From Methyloversatilis universalis FAM5 (GTDB lineage Bacteria > Pseudomonadota > Gammaproteobacteria > Burkholderiales > Rhodocyclaceae), in assembly GCF_000214035.2 (NCBI RefSeq), contig NZ_AFHG01000035.1, positions 1 through 39,572 of the forward strand: 39,572 bases of DNA. Direction: 5' to 3'. Shown piece by piece: positions 33,007 through 39,572 of the stretch. A program made the position numbers and the translations under genes. Positions within the stretch are counted from its first letter, which is position 1; each line of letters begins with the position of its first letter. Under the pieces are notes generated by a model. That model had not been told where the DNA came from, made no database searches, and saw only the letters and a program-made list of their open reading frames with translations.

Positions 33007-33879
33007 CTACAGCGCCGCCGGCGTGAACAGCGCTTCACCCATCCGCAGCCGCTGACCGGTGAAGACCGCAGGCTTGACCGCCGCCTGCCGCGGCAGCAGC
33101 AGCAGGATGGTCGAGCCGTGTTCGAACCAGCCCAGTTCCTCGCCGCGCTGCGCGTGCGCGGAACAGTCGAGCCGGTGCGGTCCGGCGTAGCCGGCATGCA
33201 GGGTGAGATCCACGCAGTGAAGGCGCAGGCTGGCGACGAGAATGGCGGCCACCGGCACCATGACCAGCGGCGTGCCATCGTCCATCCGTGCACTGAGCAC
33301 CGCACGTTCGTTGCGGCAGTACAGGCGCTCCACCCGCGCCAGCGCAGGCGGATTGACGTTCCAGGTGTCGCCCGGGAAGTAGTGCACCCCTTCGATGCTG
33401 CAGTCCGCGGGGGCGTGGAAGCGGTGGTACATGGCAGCGGTGATGCGCAGCGTCATGTAGTGGCCATCGCGCAGCAGGGCTGCCTGTTCACGATCACCCA
33501 GCAGTTCTTCCAGCGTGTAGCGCATGCCCTTGGCCTGCAGCAGCGTGTCGCCCTCGATGCGCCCGAGGGCGCCGACGATGGCGTCACACGGGCTCACCAG
33601 CACATCCGGCCGCGGGTCCAGCGGGCGGGCGCCGTCGCGCAGTTCGCGGATGAAGGCATCGTGCAGGCTGCGGAACTGCGTCTTGCGGGCATCCGACAGA
33701 TCGACCTCGCCGAAGCGCCGCCACAGGCCGATGGACAGATCGCGCACCCAGGGGTGTTCGACCTTGCTGAAGCGGCCGAACAGGCGGGTGAGGGTGGCCC
33801 GCGGAATGCGGTTGGTGAGCGCGAAATTGAGCGCGTCGTTCGCCATCAGGCGCTGGAACAGGGACGGGCGGGCGGTCAC
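33007..33879 (-). CDS. psd: Phosphatidylserine decarboxylase proenzyme
   Basis: A 290-residue proenzyme that cleaves itself to form a pyruvoyl group and makes phosphatidylethanolamine at the inner membrane. The cleavage motif is HGSTILLLLP, with Ser256 becoming the pyruvoyl of the short alpha chain (about 35 residues). Conserved features are FIRELRDGARPLD, VSPCDAIVGALG, MTLRITAAMYHRFHAPADC and the surrounding VHYFPGDTWNVNP. I chose GTG 33879, with GAGG 10 nt upstream; ATG 33846 is an alternative without a site. Longer in-frame readings upstream enter the divergent aminotransferase gene and are not real. The start lies only 35 bp from that gene's ATG. Confidence 0.92.
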   Translation of the reverse strand: MTARPSLFQRLMANDALNFALTNRIPRATLTRLFGRFSKVEHPWVRDLSIGLWRRFGEVDLSDARKTQFRSLHDAFIRELRDGARPLDPRPDVLVSPCDAIVGALGRIEGDTLLQAKGMRYTLEELLGDREQAALLRDGHYMTLRITAAMYHRFHAPADCSIEGVHYFPGDTWNVNPPALARVERLYCRNERAVLSARMDDGTPLVMVPVAAILVASLRLHCVDLTLHAGYAGPHRLDCSAHAQRGEELGWFEHGSTILLLLPRQAAVKPAVFTGQRLRMGEALFTPAAL

Positions 33880-33914
33880 GGCTGCGTAACCTCGCGCTGA
33901 TACATGTGCCACAT

Positions 33915-35561
33915 ATGAACGAGTCCTTTCCTCTCTATATCGCGGGCGCCGCGGCGCTGGCCGCCCTGTTGCCGCGCATCCGCCGGCGCCTTCAGCTGTC
34001 GCGGGCCAAGCACCGCTCGCTTGCCGGGCATTCGAAAATGTCCCGGCGGGTGGCGAAACTGCTGCCCTTCTATGAATTCGACGAAAGTGGCTTCTACGCC
34101 GCGGACGCCGCGCCGGCGGAGGTCGCGGCGCGAAGGCGCAGCGGCTTCGAGGCGCTGGCCGCGCTGTACGCACAGCGCTACGCGCGCACCCGGGCGCTGA
34201 CCGAAGACACGCAGTCCATGGTTTCGGACATGCAGTTCACCGGCAGCTACCGCGTACCCTTCCAGTTCAGCCGCCATGTGCGCAGCCACCTGAAGGCCGG
34301 CTCCTTCGTGCAGGCATCCGCCGGCGTCACGCTGACCGATCTCGACGGCAACGTGTTCTACGATCTGGCCGGCTCCTACGGCGTCAATGTGTTCGGCTAC
34401 GACGTCTACAAGGGCTGCATGGCGCGCGGTGCGGCGCGGGTCGAGGCGCTGGGTCCGGTGCTCGGCGCCTACCATCCGGTGCTGGCCGACAACGTGAAGC
34501 GGCTGTGCGCGATTTCCGGTATGGAGGAGGTGTCTTTCCACATGTCGGGCACCGAGGCAGTGATGCAGGCGGTGCGGCTGGCGCGCTACCACACCGGCCG
34601 CAGCCATCTGGTGCGCTTCTGCGGCGCCTACCACGGCTGGTGGGGCGACGTGCAGCCGGGCGTCGGCAACCCGACCGCAGCCGAACACACCTACACGCTG
34701 AAGGACATGCACGCCGACACGCTGCGTGTGCTGCGCACCCGGCGCGACATCGCCTGCGTGCTGGTCAATCCGCTGCAGGCACTGCACCCCAATGCCGGCG
34801 CACCCGGCGATTCGTCGCTGGTGGATGGTGGCCGGCGTGCCGGCTATGACCGCGCCGCCTACACCGACTGGCTGGAACAGCTGCGCGAGGTCTGTACCGA
34901 GCGCGGCATCGTGCTCATTTTCGACGAAGTGTTCCTCGGCTTCCGGCTGGCGAAAGGCGGCGCACAGGAATACTTCGGCGTGCGCGCCGATCTGGTCACC
35001 TATGGCAAGACCCTGGGCGGCGGTTTCCCGGTCGGCGTGGTGTGCGGCCCGCACCGGCTGATGAAGCGCTACCGCGACGACCGGCCGGCGGACATCTGCT
35101 TCGCCCGCGGCACCTTCAACTCGCACCCGCACGTGATGGGGGCGATGAACGAATTCCTGCAGCTGCTGGACGCGCCGGACATCGACGCGATCTACCGTGA
35201 TGCAGACACGGTCTGGAACGCGCGCGCCGACGGCCTGAACCGGCGCCTGCGCGAAGCCGGGCTGCCGGTCGGCGTGGCCAATATGGGCTCGATCTGGACC
35301 GTCACCTATGCGGTGCCGTCGCGCTACAACTGGATGCTGCAGTACTACCTGCGCGCCGAAGGCCTGCTGCTGAGCTGGGTGGGCACCGGCCGCTTCATCT
35401 TCAGCCTGAACTACAGCGATGCCGATTTCGCCGAGGTCAGCGAGCGTTTCATGGCCGCCGCGAAGAAGATGGAGGCCGACGGCTGGTGGTGGACGCCGCC
35501 GGGTGCAAGCAACAAGCGGGTGCGCCGCGCCATCCTGAAGGAAATGCTGACCCGCCGCTGA
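33915..35561 (+). CDS. Class III PLP aminotransferase / aminomutase-like enzyme with N-terminal anchor
   Basis: A 548-residue fold-type I PLP enzyme of the class III aminotransferase group, closest in motifs to glutamate-1-semialdehyde aminomutase. Seen: SYGVNVFGYDVYK, FHMSGTEAVMQAVRLAR, FCGAYHGWWGD, LIFDEVFLGFRLAKGG and the PLP lysine K365 (TYGKTLGGGFPVG). It is over 100 residues longer than HemL. The extra N-terminus has a hydrophobic segment (LYIAGAAALAALLP, 7-20), then a basic stretch, suggesting membrane association, and a region of about 80 residues of unknown fold. It is unlikely to be HemL itself. Start ATG 33915 follows an 11-nt inverted repeat. The flanking psd and Mpo1-like genes suggest a lipid substrate, which is inference. 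Confidence 0.8.
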   Translation: MNESFPLYIAGAAALAALLPRIRRRLQLSRAKHRSLAGHSKMSRRVAKLLPFYEFDESGFYAADAAPAEVAARRRSGFEALAALYAQRYARTRALTEDTQSMVSDMQFTGSYRVPFQFSRHVRSHLKAGSFVQASAGVTLTDLDGNVFYDLAGSYGVNVFGYDVYKGCMARGAARVEALGPVLGAYHPVLADNVKRLCAISGMEEVSFHMSGTEAVMQAVRLARYHTGRSHLVRFCGAYHGWWGDVQPGVGNPTAAEHTYTLKDMHADTLRVLRTRRDIACVLVNPLQALHPNAGAPGDSSLVDGGRRAGYDRAAYTDWLEQLREVCTERGIVLIFDEVFLGFRLAKGGAQEYFGVRADLVTYGKTLGGGFPVGVVCGPHRLMKRYRDDRPADICFARGTFNSHPHVMGAMNEFLQLLDAPDIDAIYRDADTVWNARADGLNRRLREAGLPVGVANMGSIWTVTYAVPSRYNWMLQYYLRAEGLLLSWVGTGRFIFSLNYSDADFAEVSERFMAAAKKMEADGWWWTPPGASNKRVRRAILKEMLTRR

Positions 35562-35621
35562 ACGGCGGGCAGGGCCGGGCAGGCATCGGTGTCCGGTCAT
35601 GTCGGGACCGCTGAAGGAATG

Positions 35622-35649
35622 AAGGAAGCCCGCGCAAGCGGGCTTCCTT
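35622..35649. terminator. Strong bidirectional Rho-independent terminator
   Basis: AAGGAAGCCCGC (35622-35633) pairs perfectly with GCGGGCTTCCTT (35638-35649), a 12-bp stem with a GCAA tetraloop. It is followed by T-rich sequence (TTCTT) on the + strand. It lies between the convergent aminotransferase and Mpo1-like genes, 60 nt after the former's stop and about 27 nt after the latter's. Confidence 0.85.
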
Positions 35650-35676
35650 TCTTGTGAAGTGCGCGAATGGACGTGT

Positions 35677-36291
35677 TCAGGCGTTCGCGCCGTGCTGCGC
35701 GTGCATCGGATCGATCAGTTCGCCACGCAGCAGCGCCAGCGGCGCGCGGTGGTAGAGCTTCACGTCGTGGAAGGGGTCGGTCAGGATTTTCGTGGCCCAC
35801 ACCAGACCGGACTGCACACCCATCAGGAAGAACAGATGGACGGTACGGAAGAGGAGGCCGCCGATGCCGATGGCGATCCAGGTGACCGACAGGTTGTACA
35901 GGAATCCGCGGTCGCTTTCCGGTGCTGCCAGCAGGCCGAACAGCGTCGGATCGAAGTAGAGCACGAAGGGCGAGGCGGCCCAGATCGCCATCAGCACCAC
36001 CTTGCGGCGCAGGTTGTAGCCGACCTTGATGTCTTCCTTGTGTTCGTGGCTGGCGTGGTTCACATGGTCATAGCCCTTGGGCTCAAAGAAGAAATGACCG
36101 GACTGGCGCGACACCATGGCCACGCCCCAGCTCAGCAGCGCCGACACCACCGGGTCGATGAACAGCATGACGTAGGCGCCGAGAAAGCTCAGTGCGCTGA
36201 CCAGATGCAGGGACTGGTTGATGCGGCTGTGGTGGTAGTAGCGGTGATCGTCCCAGCGCTGGGTGCGCAGTTCTTCGAAAAATGACTTCAT
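35677..36291 (-). CDS. Mpo1/DUF962-like multi-pass membrane protein
   Basis: A 204-residue membrane protein with about four hydrophobic segments (roughly 30-60, 93-112, 132-150). The N-terminal YYHHSRINQSLHL and the later GVAMVSRQSGHFFFEPKGYD resemble the HH-x3-N-x3-H and GHxxFE motifs of the Mpo1/DUF962 family, whose yeast member is an iron-dependent dioxygenase shortening 2-hydroxy fatty acids. A His-rich loop (DHVNHASHEHKED) follows and could bind metal. The assignment comes from motif likeness only; a fatty-acid hydroxylase-like or DUF protein of other type is possible. Start ATG 36291 has GGAGGG 6 nt upstream. Convergent with the aminotransferase. Confidence 0.6.
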   Translation of the reverse strand: MKSFFEELRTQRWDDHRYYHHSRINQSLHLVSALSFLGAYVMLFIDPVVSALLSWGVAMVSRQSGHFFFEPKGYDHVNHASHEHKEDIKVGYNLRRKVVLMAIWAASPFVLYFDPTLFGLLAAPESDRGFLYNLSVTWIAIGIGGLLFRTVHLFFLMGVQSGLVWATKILTDPFHDVKLYHRAPLALLRGELIDPMHAQHGANA

Positions 36292-36349
36292 GGAATCCCT
36301 CCGGAAAGTGTGGCAAGGCTAGGAAGGGTCGGTTACACCGGGAATGCAG

Positions 36350-36396
36350 TTCTTCTAAGAATTGGTGACACAGGCAGGTGACACGGTCGGGTGACA
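36350..36396. repeat. Three 13-bp-spaced GGTGACA direct repeats with adjacent palindrome
   Basis: GGTGACA occurs at 36364-36370, 36377-36383 and 36390-36396, exactly 13 bp apart; the spacers differ. A perfect inverted repeat TTCTT CT AAGAA (36350-36361) lies 2 bp before the first. A looser copy, GGTTACA, is at 36331. They sit in the 240-bp spacer between the divergent Mpo1-like and EAL-GGDEF genes, about 60-105 nt upstream of the former's ATG. They look like a regulator-binding array. The rest of the spacer (36397-36531) shows no feature I can name. Confidence 0.6.
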
Positions 36397-36531
36397 TCAG
36401 GGCCTGCGGCATCGCGCGCGGTCCGGGTGCAGCGGAGGTCGGGACTGTCGCGAAATCTTCATCGAAGCTTCACGCAAGGGCGGGCGCCGGCGGCCGATAG
36501 GCAGTCGGGTCCACGACGACAACGCACCGCC

Positions 36532-38355
36532 ATGCACACCCTTACCGACCAGAGCATTTCATCCGACAACCACACCCGTACCGCACTGCGCGCACTGATG
36601 GAGGGCCGCGCGCTCGGCATGGTCTTTCAGCCCATCGTCCGACTCGAGGACGGCGCGGTGCTGGCCCACGAAGCGCTGGTGCGCGGACCGGAAGGCAGCG
36701 CGCTGCACCTGCCGGCCGTGCTGTTCGCCACCGCCCGCGCAATGGAGCTCGAATCCGAACTCGAGATCGCCTGCGTCGAAGCCGCGGTGCGCCAGTTCAA
36801 TCCGGCCACGCCGGGCCAGCTTTACGTGAACTGCAGCGCCGGCACCATCCGCCACCTGGCGTCCGAGGGCTGCGTGCAGCTGCTGTCGCTGCTGGCCCAG
36901 CACGGGCTGTCGCCGTCGCGTCTGGTGCTCGAACTGACCGAGCACGAGCGGGTGACCGAAGTGGATGTGCTGCGCATGAGTCTGGCGCGACTCGCCGCGC
37001 TGGGCATCTCGGTGGCACTGGACGATTTCGGCGACGGTCGCTCCAGCCTGCGCCTGTGGGCGGAGCTGGCGCCGCCGCGGGTGAAGCTGGACCGCTATTT
37101 CACCCACAGCATCCACACCGACAGCCGCCGGGTCGAGGCGGTGCGGGCCGCGGTGCAGCTGGCACGCTCCTTCGGCGCCGAACTGGTGGCCGAGGGCATA
37201 GAGGAAGAAGCCGAACTGGCGGTGCTGCGCGATCTGGGCGTGCACATGGGTCAGGGCTGGCTGCTCGGCCGGCCGCGCGGCCAGACGGTGCATCGCGTGC
37301 CCGAGGCGCTGGCCGCACTGATGCAGACCCGCCAGATCGCGGTGCTGCCGGACACACCGCACCGCGATGCCGCCGGCACCGTGAGCCGGCTCGCGATGTC
37401 GGCGCCGGCGGTGGAGCCGGATACCGCCAATCTGGCGGTGGTGCAGGTGTTCAACGAGCACCCGCAGCTGCTGGCACTGCCGGTGCTGGATCAGGGCATC
37501 CCGGTCGGGCTGATCAACCGGCGCAGCTTCATGGACCTGTACACCCAGCCCTATCACAAGGAGGTGTATGGCAAGAAGCCGTGCGCGCTGTTCATGAATC
37601 CGAACCCGCTGCGGGTCGAGCGCAGCACGCCGCTGGAATCGATGAGCACCGTGCTGGCCGGCGAGGACCAGCGCTATCTGTACGACGGATTCGTGGTGAC
37701 CGAACACGGTCGCTACGTCGGCGTGGCGACTGGCGAAAGTCTGGTGCGCGCGGTGACCGAAATGCGCATCGAGGCGGCGCGGCACGCCAATCCGCTCACC
37801 TTCCTGCCGGGCAATATTCCGATCACCGAGCACCTGCGCCGGCTGATGGCCGGCAAGGTGCATTACGCAGCGTCCTATTTCGACCTGAACAACTTCAAGC
37901 CTTTCAACGACCTGTACGGCTATTACCGCGGCGACGAAATGATCAAGCTGGCGGCGCGCAGCATCCAGCGCGAAGCCGATCCGCTGCGCGATTTCGTCGG
38001 CCATGTCGGCGGCGACGACTTCATCGTGCTGTTCCAGAGCGAGGACTGGCAGGCGCGCTGCGAGCGCATCATCCGCAGCTTCAACGCCGAGGCGCGCGGC
38101 CTGTTCAATGCAGAGGAACTGGCCAGCGGTTGCATGGAAGGCGAGGACCGGCGCGGCAATCGCACCCGCTTCCCGCTGACCACGCTGTGTGCCGGCGTGG
38201 TGCTGGGGCAGGGCGCGGGCTTCCGCACCGCGGAGGAAGTGGCGTCCGCCGCCGCCGATGCCAAGCGCCAGGCCAAGGCGGCCGGTGGCGGCCTGCATGT
38301 GCAGGCCGCGGGCGACAGCGCGAATGACGCCGGCCGGGCGGCCGCGGTGGCCTGA
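36532..38355 (+). CDS. EAL-CBS-GGDEF cyclic di-GMP signalling protein
   Basis: A 607-residue cytosolic protein. Residues about 18-265 are an EAL phosphodiesterase domain with all usual motifs: E47 in HEALVRG, LELTE, ALDDFGDGRSSL, VKLDR, VAEGIEEEAEL and QGWLLGRP; it should degrade c-di-GMP. A CBS pair follows (about 285-425). The C-terminal GGDEF domain (about 435-590) has GGDDF (493-497) instead of GGDEF plus FDLNNFKPFND, so cyclase activity may be reduced or the site may bind GTP as a regulator. I take ATG 36532 because domain similarity starts there; 47 upstream codons are open without similarity. There is no strong Shine-Dalgarno sequence. Confidence 0.92.
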   Translation: MHTLTDQSISSDNHTRTALRALMEGRALGMVFQPIVRLEDGAVLAHEALVRGPEGSALHLPAVLFATARAMELESELEIACVEAAVRQFNPATPGQLYVNCSAGTIRHLASEGCVQLLSLLAQHGLSPSRLVLELTEHERVTEVDVLRMSLARLAALGISVALDDFGDGRSSLRLWAELAPPRVKLDRYFTHSIHTDSRRVEAVRAAVQLARSFGAELVAEGIEEEAELAVLRDLGVHMGQGWLLGRPRGQTVHRVPEALAALMQTRQIAVLPDTPHRDAAGTVSRLAMSAPAVEPDTANLAVVQVFNEHPQLLALPVLDQGIPVGLINRRSFMDLYTQPYHKEVYGKKPCALFMNPNPLRVERSTPLESMSTVLAGEDQRYLYDGFVVTEHGRYVGVATGESLVRAVTEMRIEAARHANPLTFLPGNIPITEHLRRLMAGKVHYAASYFDLNNFKPFNDLYGYYRGDEMIKLAARSIQREADPLRDFVGHVGGDDFIVLFQSEDWQARCERIIRSFNAEARGLFNAEELASGCMEGEDRRGNRTRFPLTTLCAGVVLGQGAGFRTAEEVASAAADAKRQAKAAGGGLHVQAAGDSANDAGRAAAVA

Positions 38356-38377
38356 TCCGGCGCGGCCGGATCAGGCC
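38349..38377. terminator. 13-bp hairpin overlapping the EAL-gene stop codon
   Basis: GGCCTGATCCGGC (38349-38361) pairs perfectly with GCCGGATCAGGCC (38365-38377) around GCG. The left arm contains the TGA stop (38353-38355). The convergent pseudouridine-synthase stop begins 4 nt beyond. This is a compact shared terminator without a U-run. Confidence 0.7.
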
Positions 38378-38381
38378 GGTC

Positions 38382-39572
38382 TCAGAACAGCTCTTCGCGG
38401 CGCAGGAAGCGCCACTTGCCGACCGGCAGGTCGGCCAGCGGAATGCGGCCGATGCGCACGCGCTTGAGCGCGACGACTTCGAGGCCCACCAGTTCGCACA
38501 TGCGGCGGATCTGGCGCTTCTTGCCTTCGCGCAGCACGAAGCGCATCTGTTCCTCGTTCTGCCAGCTCACCTTGGCCGGCTTCAGCGCCTCGCCATCCAG
38601 CTCCAGACCGTGGTTGAGCAGCTTCAGCGACTCTTCCGGGAAGTCCTCTGACAGCGCGCCGCGGCCGAAGGGCTTGGTCGCGCGCACGCGCACCAGGTAT
38701 TCCTTCTCGACGATGGAATCCTCGCCGATCAGCTGGCGCGCGATGCGGCCGTCCTGGGTCAGCACCAGCAGGCCGTGCGAATCGATGTCCAGCCGGCCGG
38801 CCGGCGCCAGACCACGCAGGTGGTTGCGGTTCAGCTTCATGCCCGAGCGGTCGCCGGCCCACTGGTTTTCCGGCAGCACCAGCACGCTGGCCGGTTCGTG
38901 TCCGTCCTCCGCCTGGCCGCTCACGTAACCCACCGGCTTGTGCAGCAGTATGGTCACCCGCGAGGCCTGATCGGCGCGCGCCTCCTTGTTCACCTCGACC
39001 TTCTGGTGCGGCAGCACGCGCTGGCCCAGCAGCGCCACTTCGCCATCCACCGTCACCCAGCCGCGGGCGATCCAGTCGTCGGCTTCGCGGCGCGAGGCGG
39101 CACCGCGGTCGGCCAGCCAGCGCGACACGCGGATACCGTCCTTCGCCTCGTCGCCGTCCTCGTTCTTCTCCGCCTGCACGCGACCCAGCTTGTCGGTCTC
39201 GCGCTCGTCCCAGGCCGTGGCCGGACGCACCGGCGCCGCCTTGGGTGGCCGCGGCTTGAAGTCGGTGCCGGAACGCGCGGGACGGTCGCTGAAGTCCTTC
39301 TTCGGCGGGCGATCACCGAACTCCTTGCGCGGCGGACGTTCGCCGGAACTGCCACCCGACTCGCTGCGGGCCGGGCGCTCGCGGTTTTCCCACGGCTTGC
39401 GCTCGCCACCTTCGGCGCGCGGCGGACGGCCTTCGCGGTCGGGCCGAGGTGTCCACTCCCGTTTTTCGCCAGCCGCACGCGGCGGACGGTCACCGAACTC
39501 CTTGCGCGGCGGACGGTCACCGAACTCCTTGCGCGGCGGACGCTCGCCGAAGCTGCCACCCGATTCGCTGCG
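38382..39572 (-). CDS. RluB/RluF-type 23S rRNA pseudouridine synthase with long disordered N-terminus (5' end beyond window)
   Basis: At least 396 residues on this strand, still open at the window edge. The last 275 or so are a complete S4 domain (RVSRWLADRGAASRREADDW, WVTVDGE) and a RsuA/RluB/RluF-type catalytic domain: LLHKPVGYVSG, GRLDIDSHGLLVLTQDG with the catalytic Asp, SIVEKEYLVRV, and GKKRQIRRMCELVG. The EKEYLV and RQIRRMCE forms resemble RluF (position 2604) more than RluB. The N-terminal 115 or more residues are Arg/Pro/Gly-rich with repeats of the type GDRPPRKEF, and probably bind RNA non-specifically. A GTG at 39230 could start a shorter protein, but the frame stays open upstream with the same repeats. 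Confidence 0.88.
   Translation of the reverse strand, partial: RSESGGSFGERPPRKEFGDRPPRKEFGDRPPRAAGEKREWTPRPDREGRPPRAEGGERKPWENRERPARSESGGSSGERPPRKEFGDRPPKKDFSDRPARSGTDFKPRPPKAAPVRPATAWDERETDKLGRVQAEKNEDGDEAKDGIRVSRWLADRGAASRREADDWIARGWVTVDGEVALLGQRVLPHQKVEVNKEARADQASRVTILLHKPVGYVSGQAEDGHEPASVLVLPENQWAGDRSGMKLNRNHLRGLAPAGRLDIDSHGLLVLTQDGRIARQLIGEDSIVEKEYLVRVRATKPFGRGALSEDFPEESLKLLNHGLELDGEALKPAKVSWQNEEQMRFVLREGKKRQIRRMCELVGLEVVALKRVRIGRIPLADLPVGKWRFLRREELF
39304..39572 (-). repeat. Nested coding repeats in the synthase N-terminal extension
   Basis: A 27-nt unit encoding the nonapeptide F-G-D-R-P-P-R-K-E in circular form is perfectly tandem at 39481-39507 and 39508-39534, and recurs with few changes at 39304-39330. 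The larger block 39304-39368 (unit plus RSESGGS-coding DNA) is copied at 39508-39572, 204 nt away, so repeats are nested. The array runs off the window. Confidence 0.8.

Noticed and set aside
33880-34173. N-terminal extension of psd by about 98 codons
   Set aside because: It would run through the divergent aminotransferase gene and its composition is low-complexity; GTG 33879 with a Shine-Dalgarno sequence is sufficient.
33915-35561. Calling the aminotransferase hemL
   Set aside because: The protein is over 100 residues too long, has an N-terminal membrane segment, and has no tetrapyrrole genes around it.
1-39572. CRISPR arrays, insertion sequences, prophage or tRNA-linked islands
   Set aside because: I saw no regularly spaced repeats of CRISPR type, no transposase or integrase motif, and no tRNA-like cloverleaf. 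The only tandem repeats are the coding ones near the right end and the short 13-bp-spaced motifs.

Overview
The window is dense, high-GC chromosomal DNA from a Gram-negative heterotroph. I infer a betaproteobacterium of the Rhodocyclales/Burkholderiales type, possibly a Methyloversatilis-like methylotroph. The inference rests on two things: the gene order mdh <> gntR-sdhCDAB-sdhE-gltA-sucA-sucB-lpdA-zapE, which is a betaproteobacterial arrangement, and a complete pqqABCDE operon, which makes the cofactor of quinoprotein alcohol dehydrogenases. I saw no rRNA, tRNA, insertion sequence, phage gene or CRISPR array. No gene-free stretch exceeds 300 bases.

Layout. 1-587: the 5' part of a periplasmic sulfate-binding protein gene (-). 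792-3976: a light-damage cluster (+) with an antenna-less photolyase-like protein, a DUF3429 membrane protein and a full-length photolyase/cryptochrome. 3992-5795: a trans-sulfuration PLP enzyme and a small lipoprotein (-). 6010-9022: a nucleotide cyclase with an FHA domain, a malyl-CoA-lyase-like CoA ester lyase and malate dehydrogenase (-). 9255-21985: a GntR regulator, succinate dehydrogenase, citrate synthase, the three 2-oxoglutarate dehydrogenase components and the ATPase ZapE (+). 22075-26322: a small exported secretin-N-like protein and pqqABCDE (+). 26377-27300: a phosphoesterase-like lipoprotein (-). 27395-31780: an MHYT hybrid sensor kinase followed directly by an HD-GYP response regulator (+). 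31809-33879: three small envelope proteins and phosphatidylserine decarboxylase (-). 33915-36291: a class III aminotransferase (+), then a Mpo1/DUF962-like membrane protein (-). 36532-38355: an EAL-CBS-GGDEF protein (+). 38382 to the end: an RluF-like pseudouridine synthase with a repetitive disordered N-terminus (-), cut by the window edge.

How the genes work together. The central 13 kb encodes roughly half of the TCA cycle as one long + strand array, facing mdh across a 232-bp control region. That region holds a 15-bp inverted repeat that I propose as the GntR operator. Several GC-rich hairpins sit between genes of the array (sdhB/sdhE, gltA/sucA, sucB/lpdA, pqqA/pqqB) and probably set relative expression. 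The PQQ genes are joined by 4-bp ATGA overlaps after pqqB. Second-messenger signalling is well represented: a probable adenylate cyclase, a c-di-GMP HD-GYP phosphodiesterase and an EAL/GGDEF protein.

The least explained parts are: the photolyase pair around DUF3429; the psd/aminotransferase/Mpo1-like neighbourhood, a possible lipid-modification module; three GGTGACA repeats spaced exactly 13 bp apart upstream of the Mpo1-like gene; and the hairpin between sucB and lpdA, whose loop is complementary to the sequence just after the sucB stop codon.
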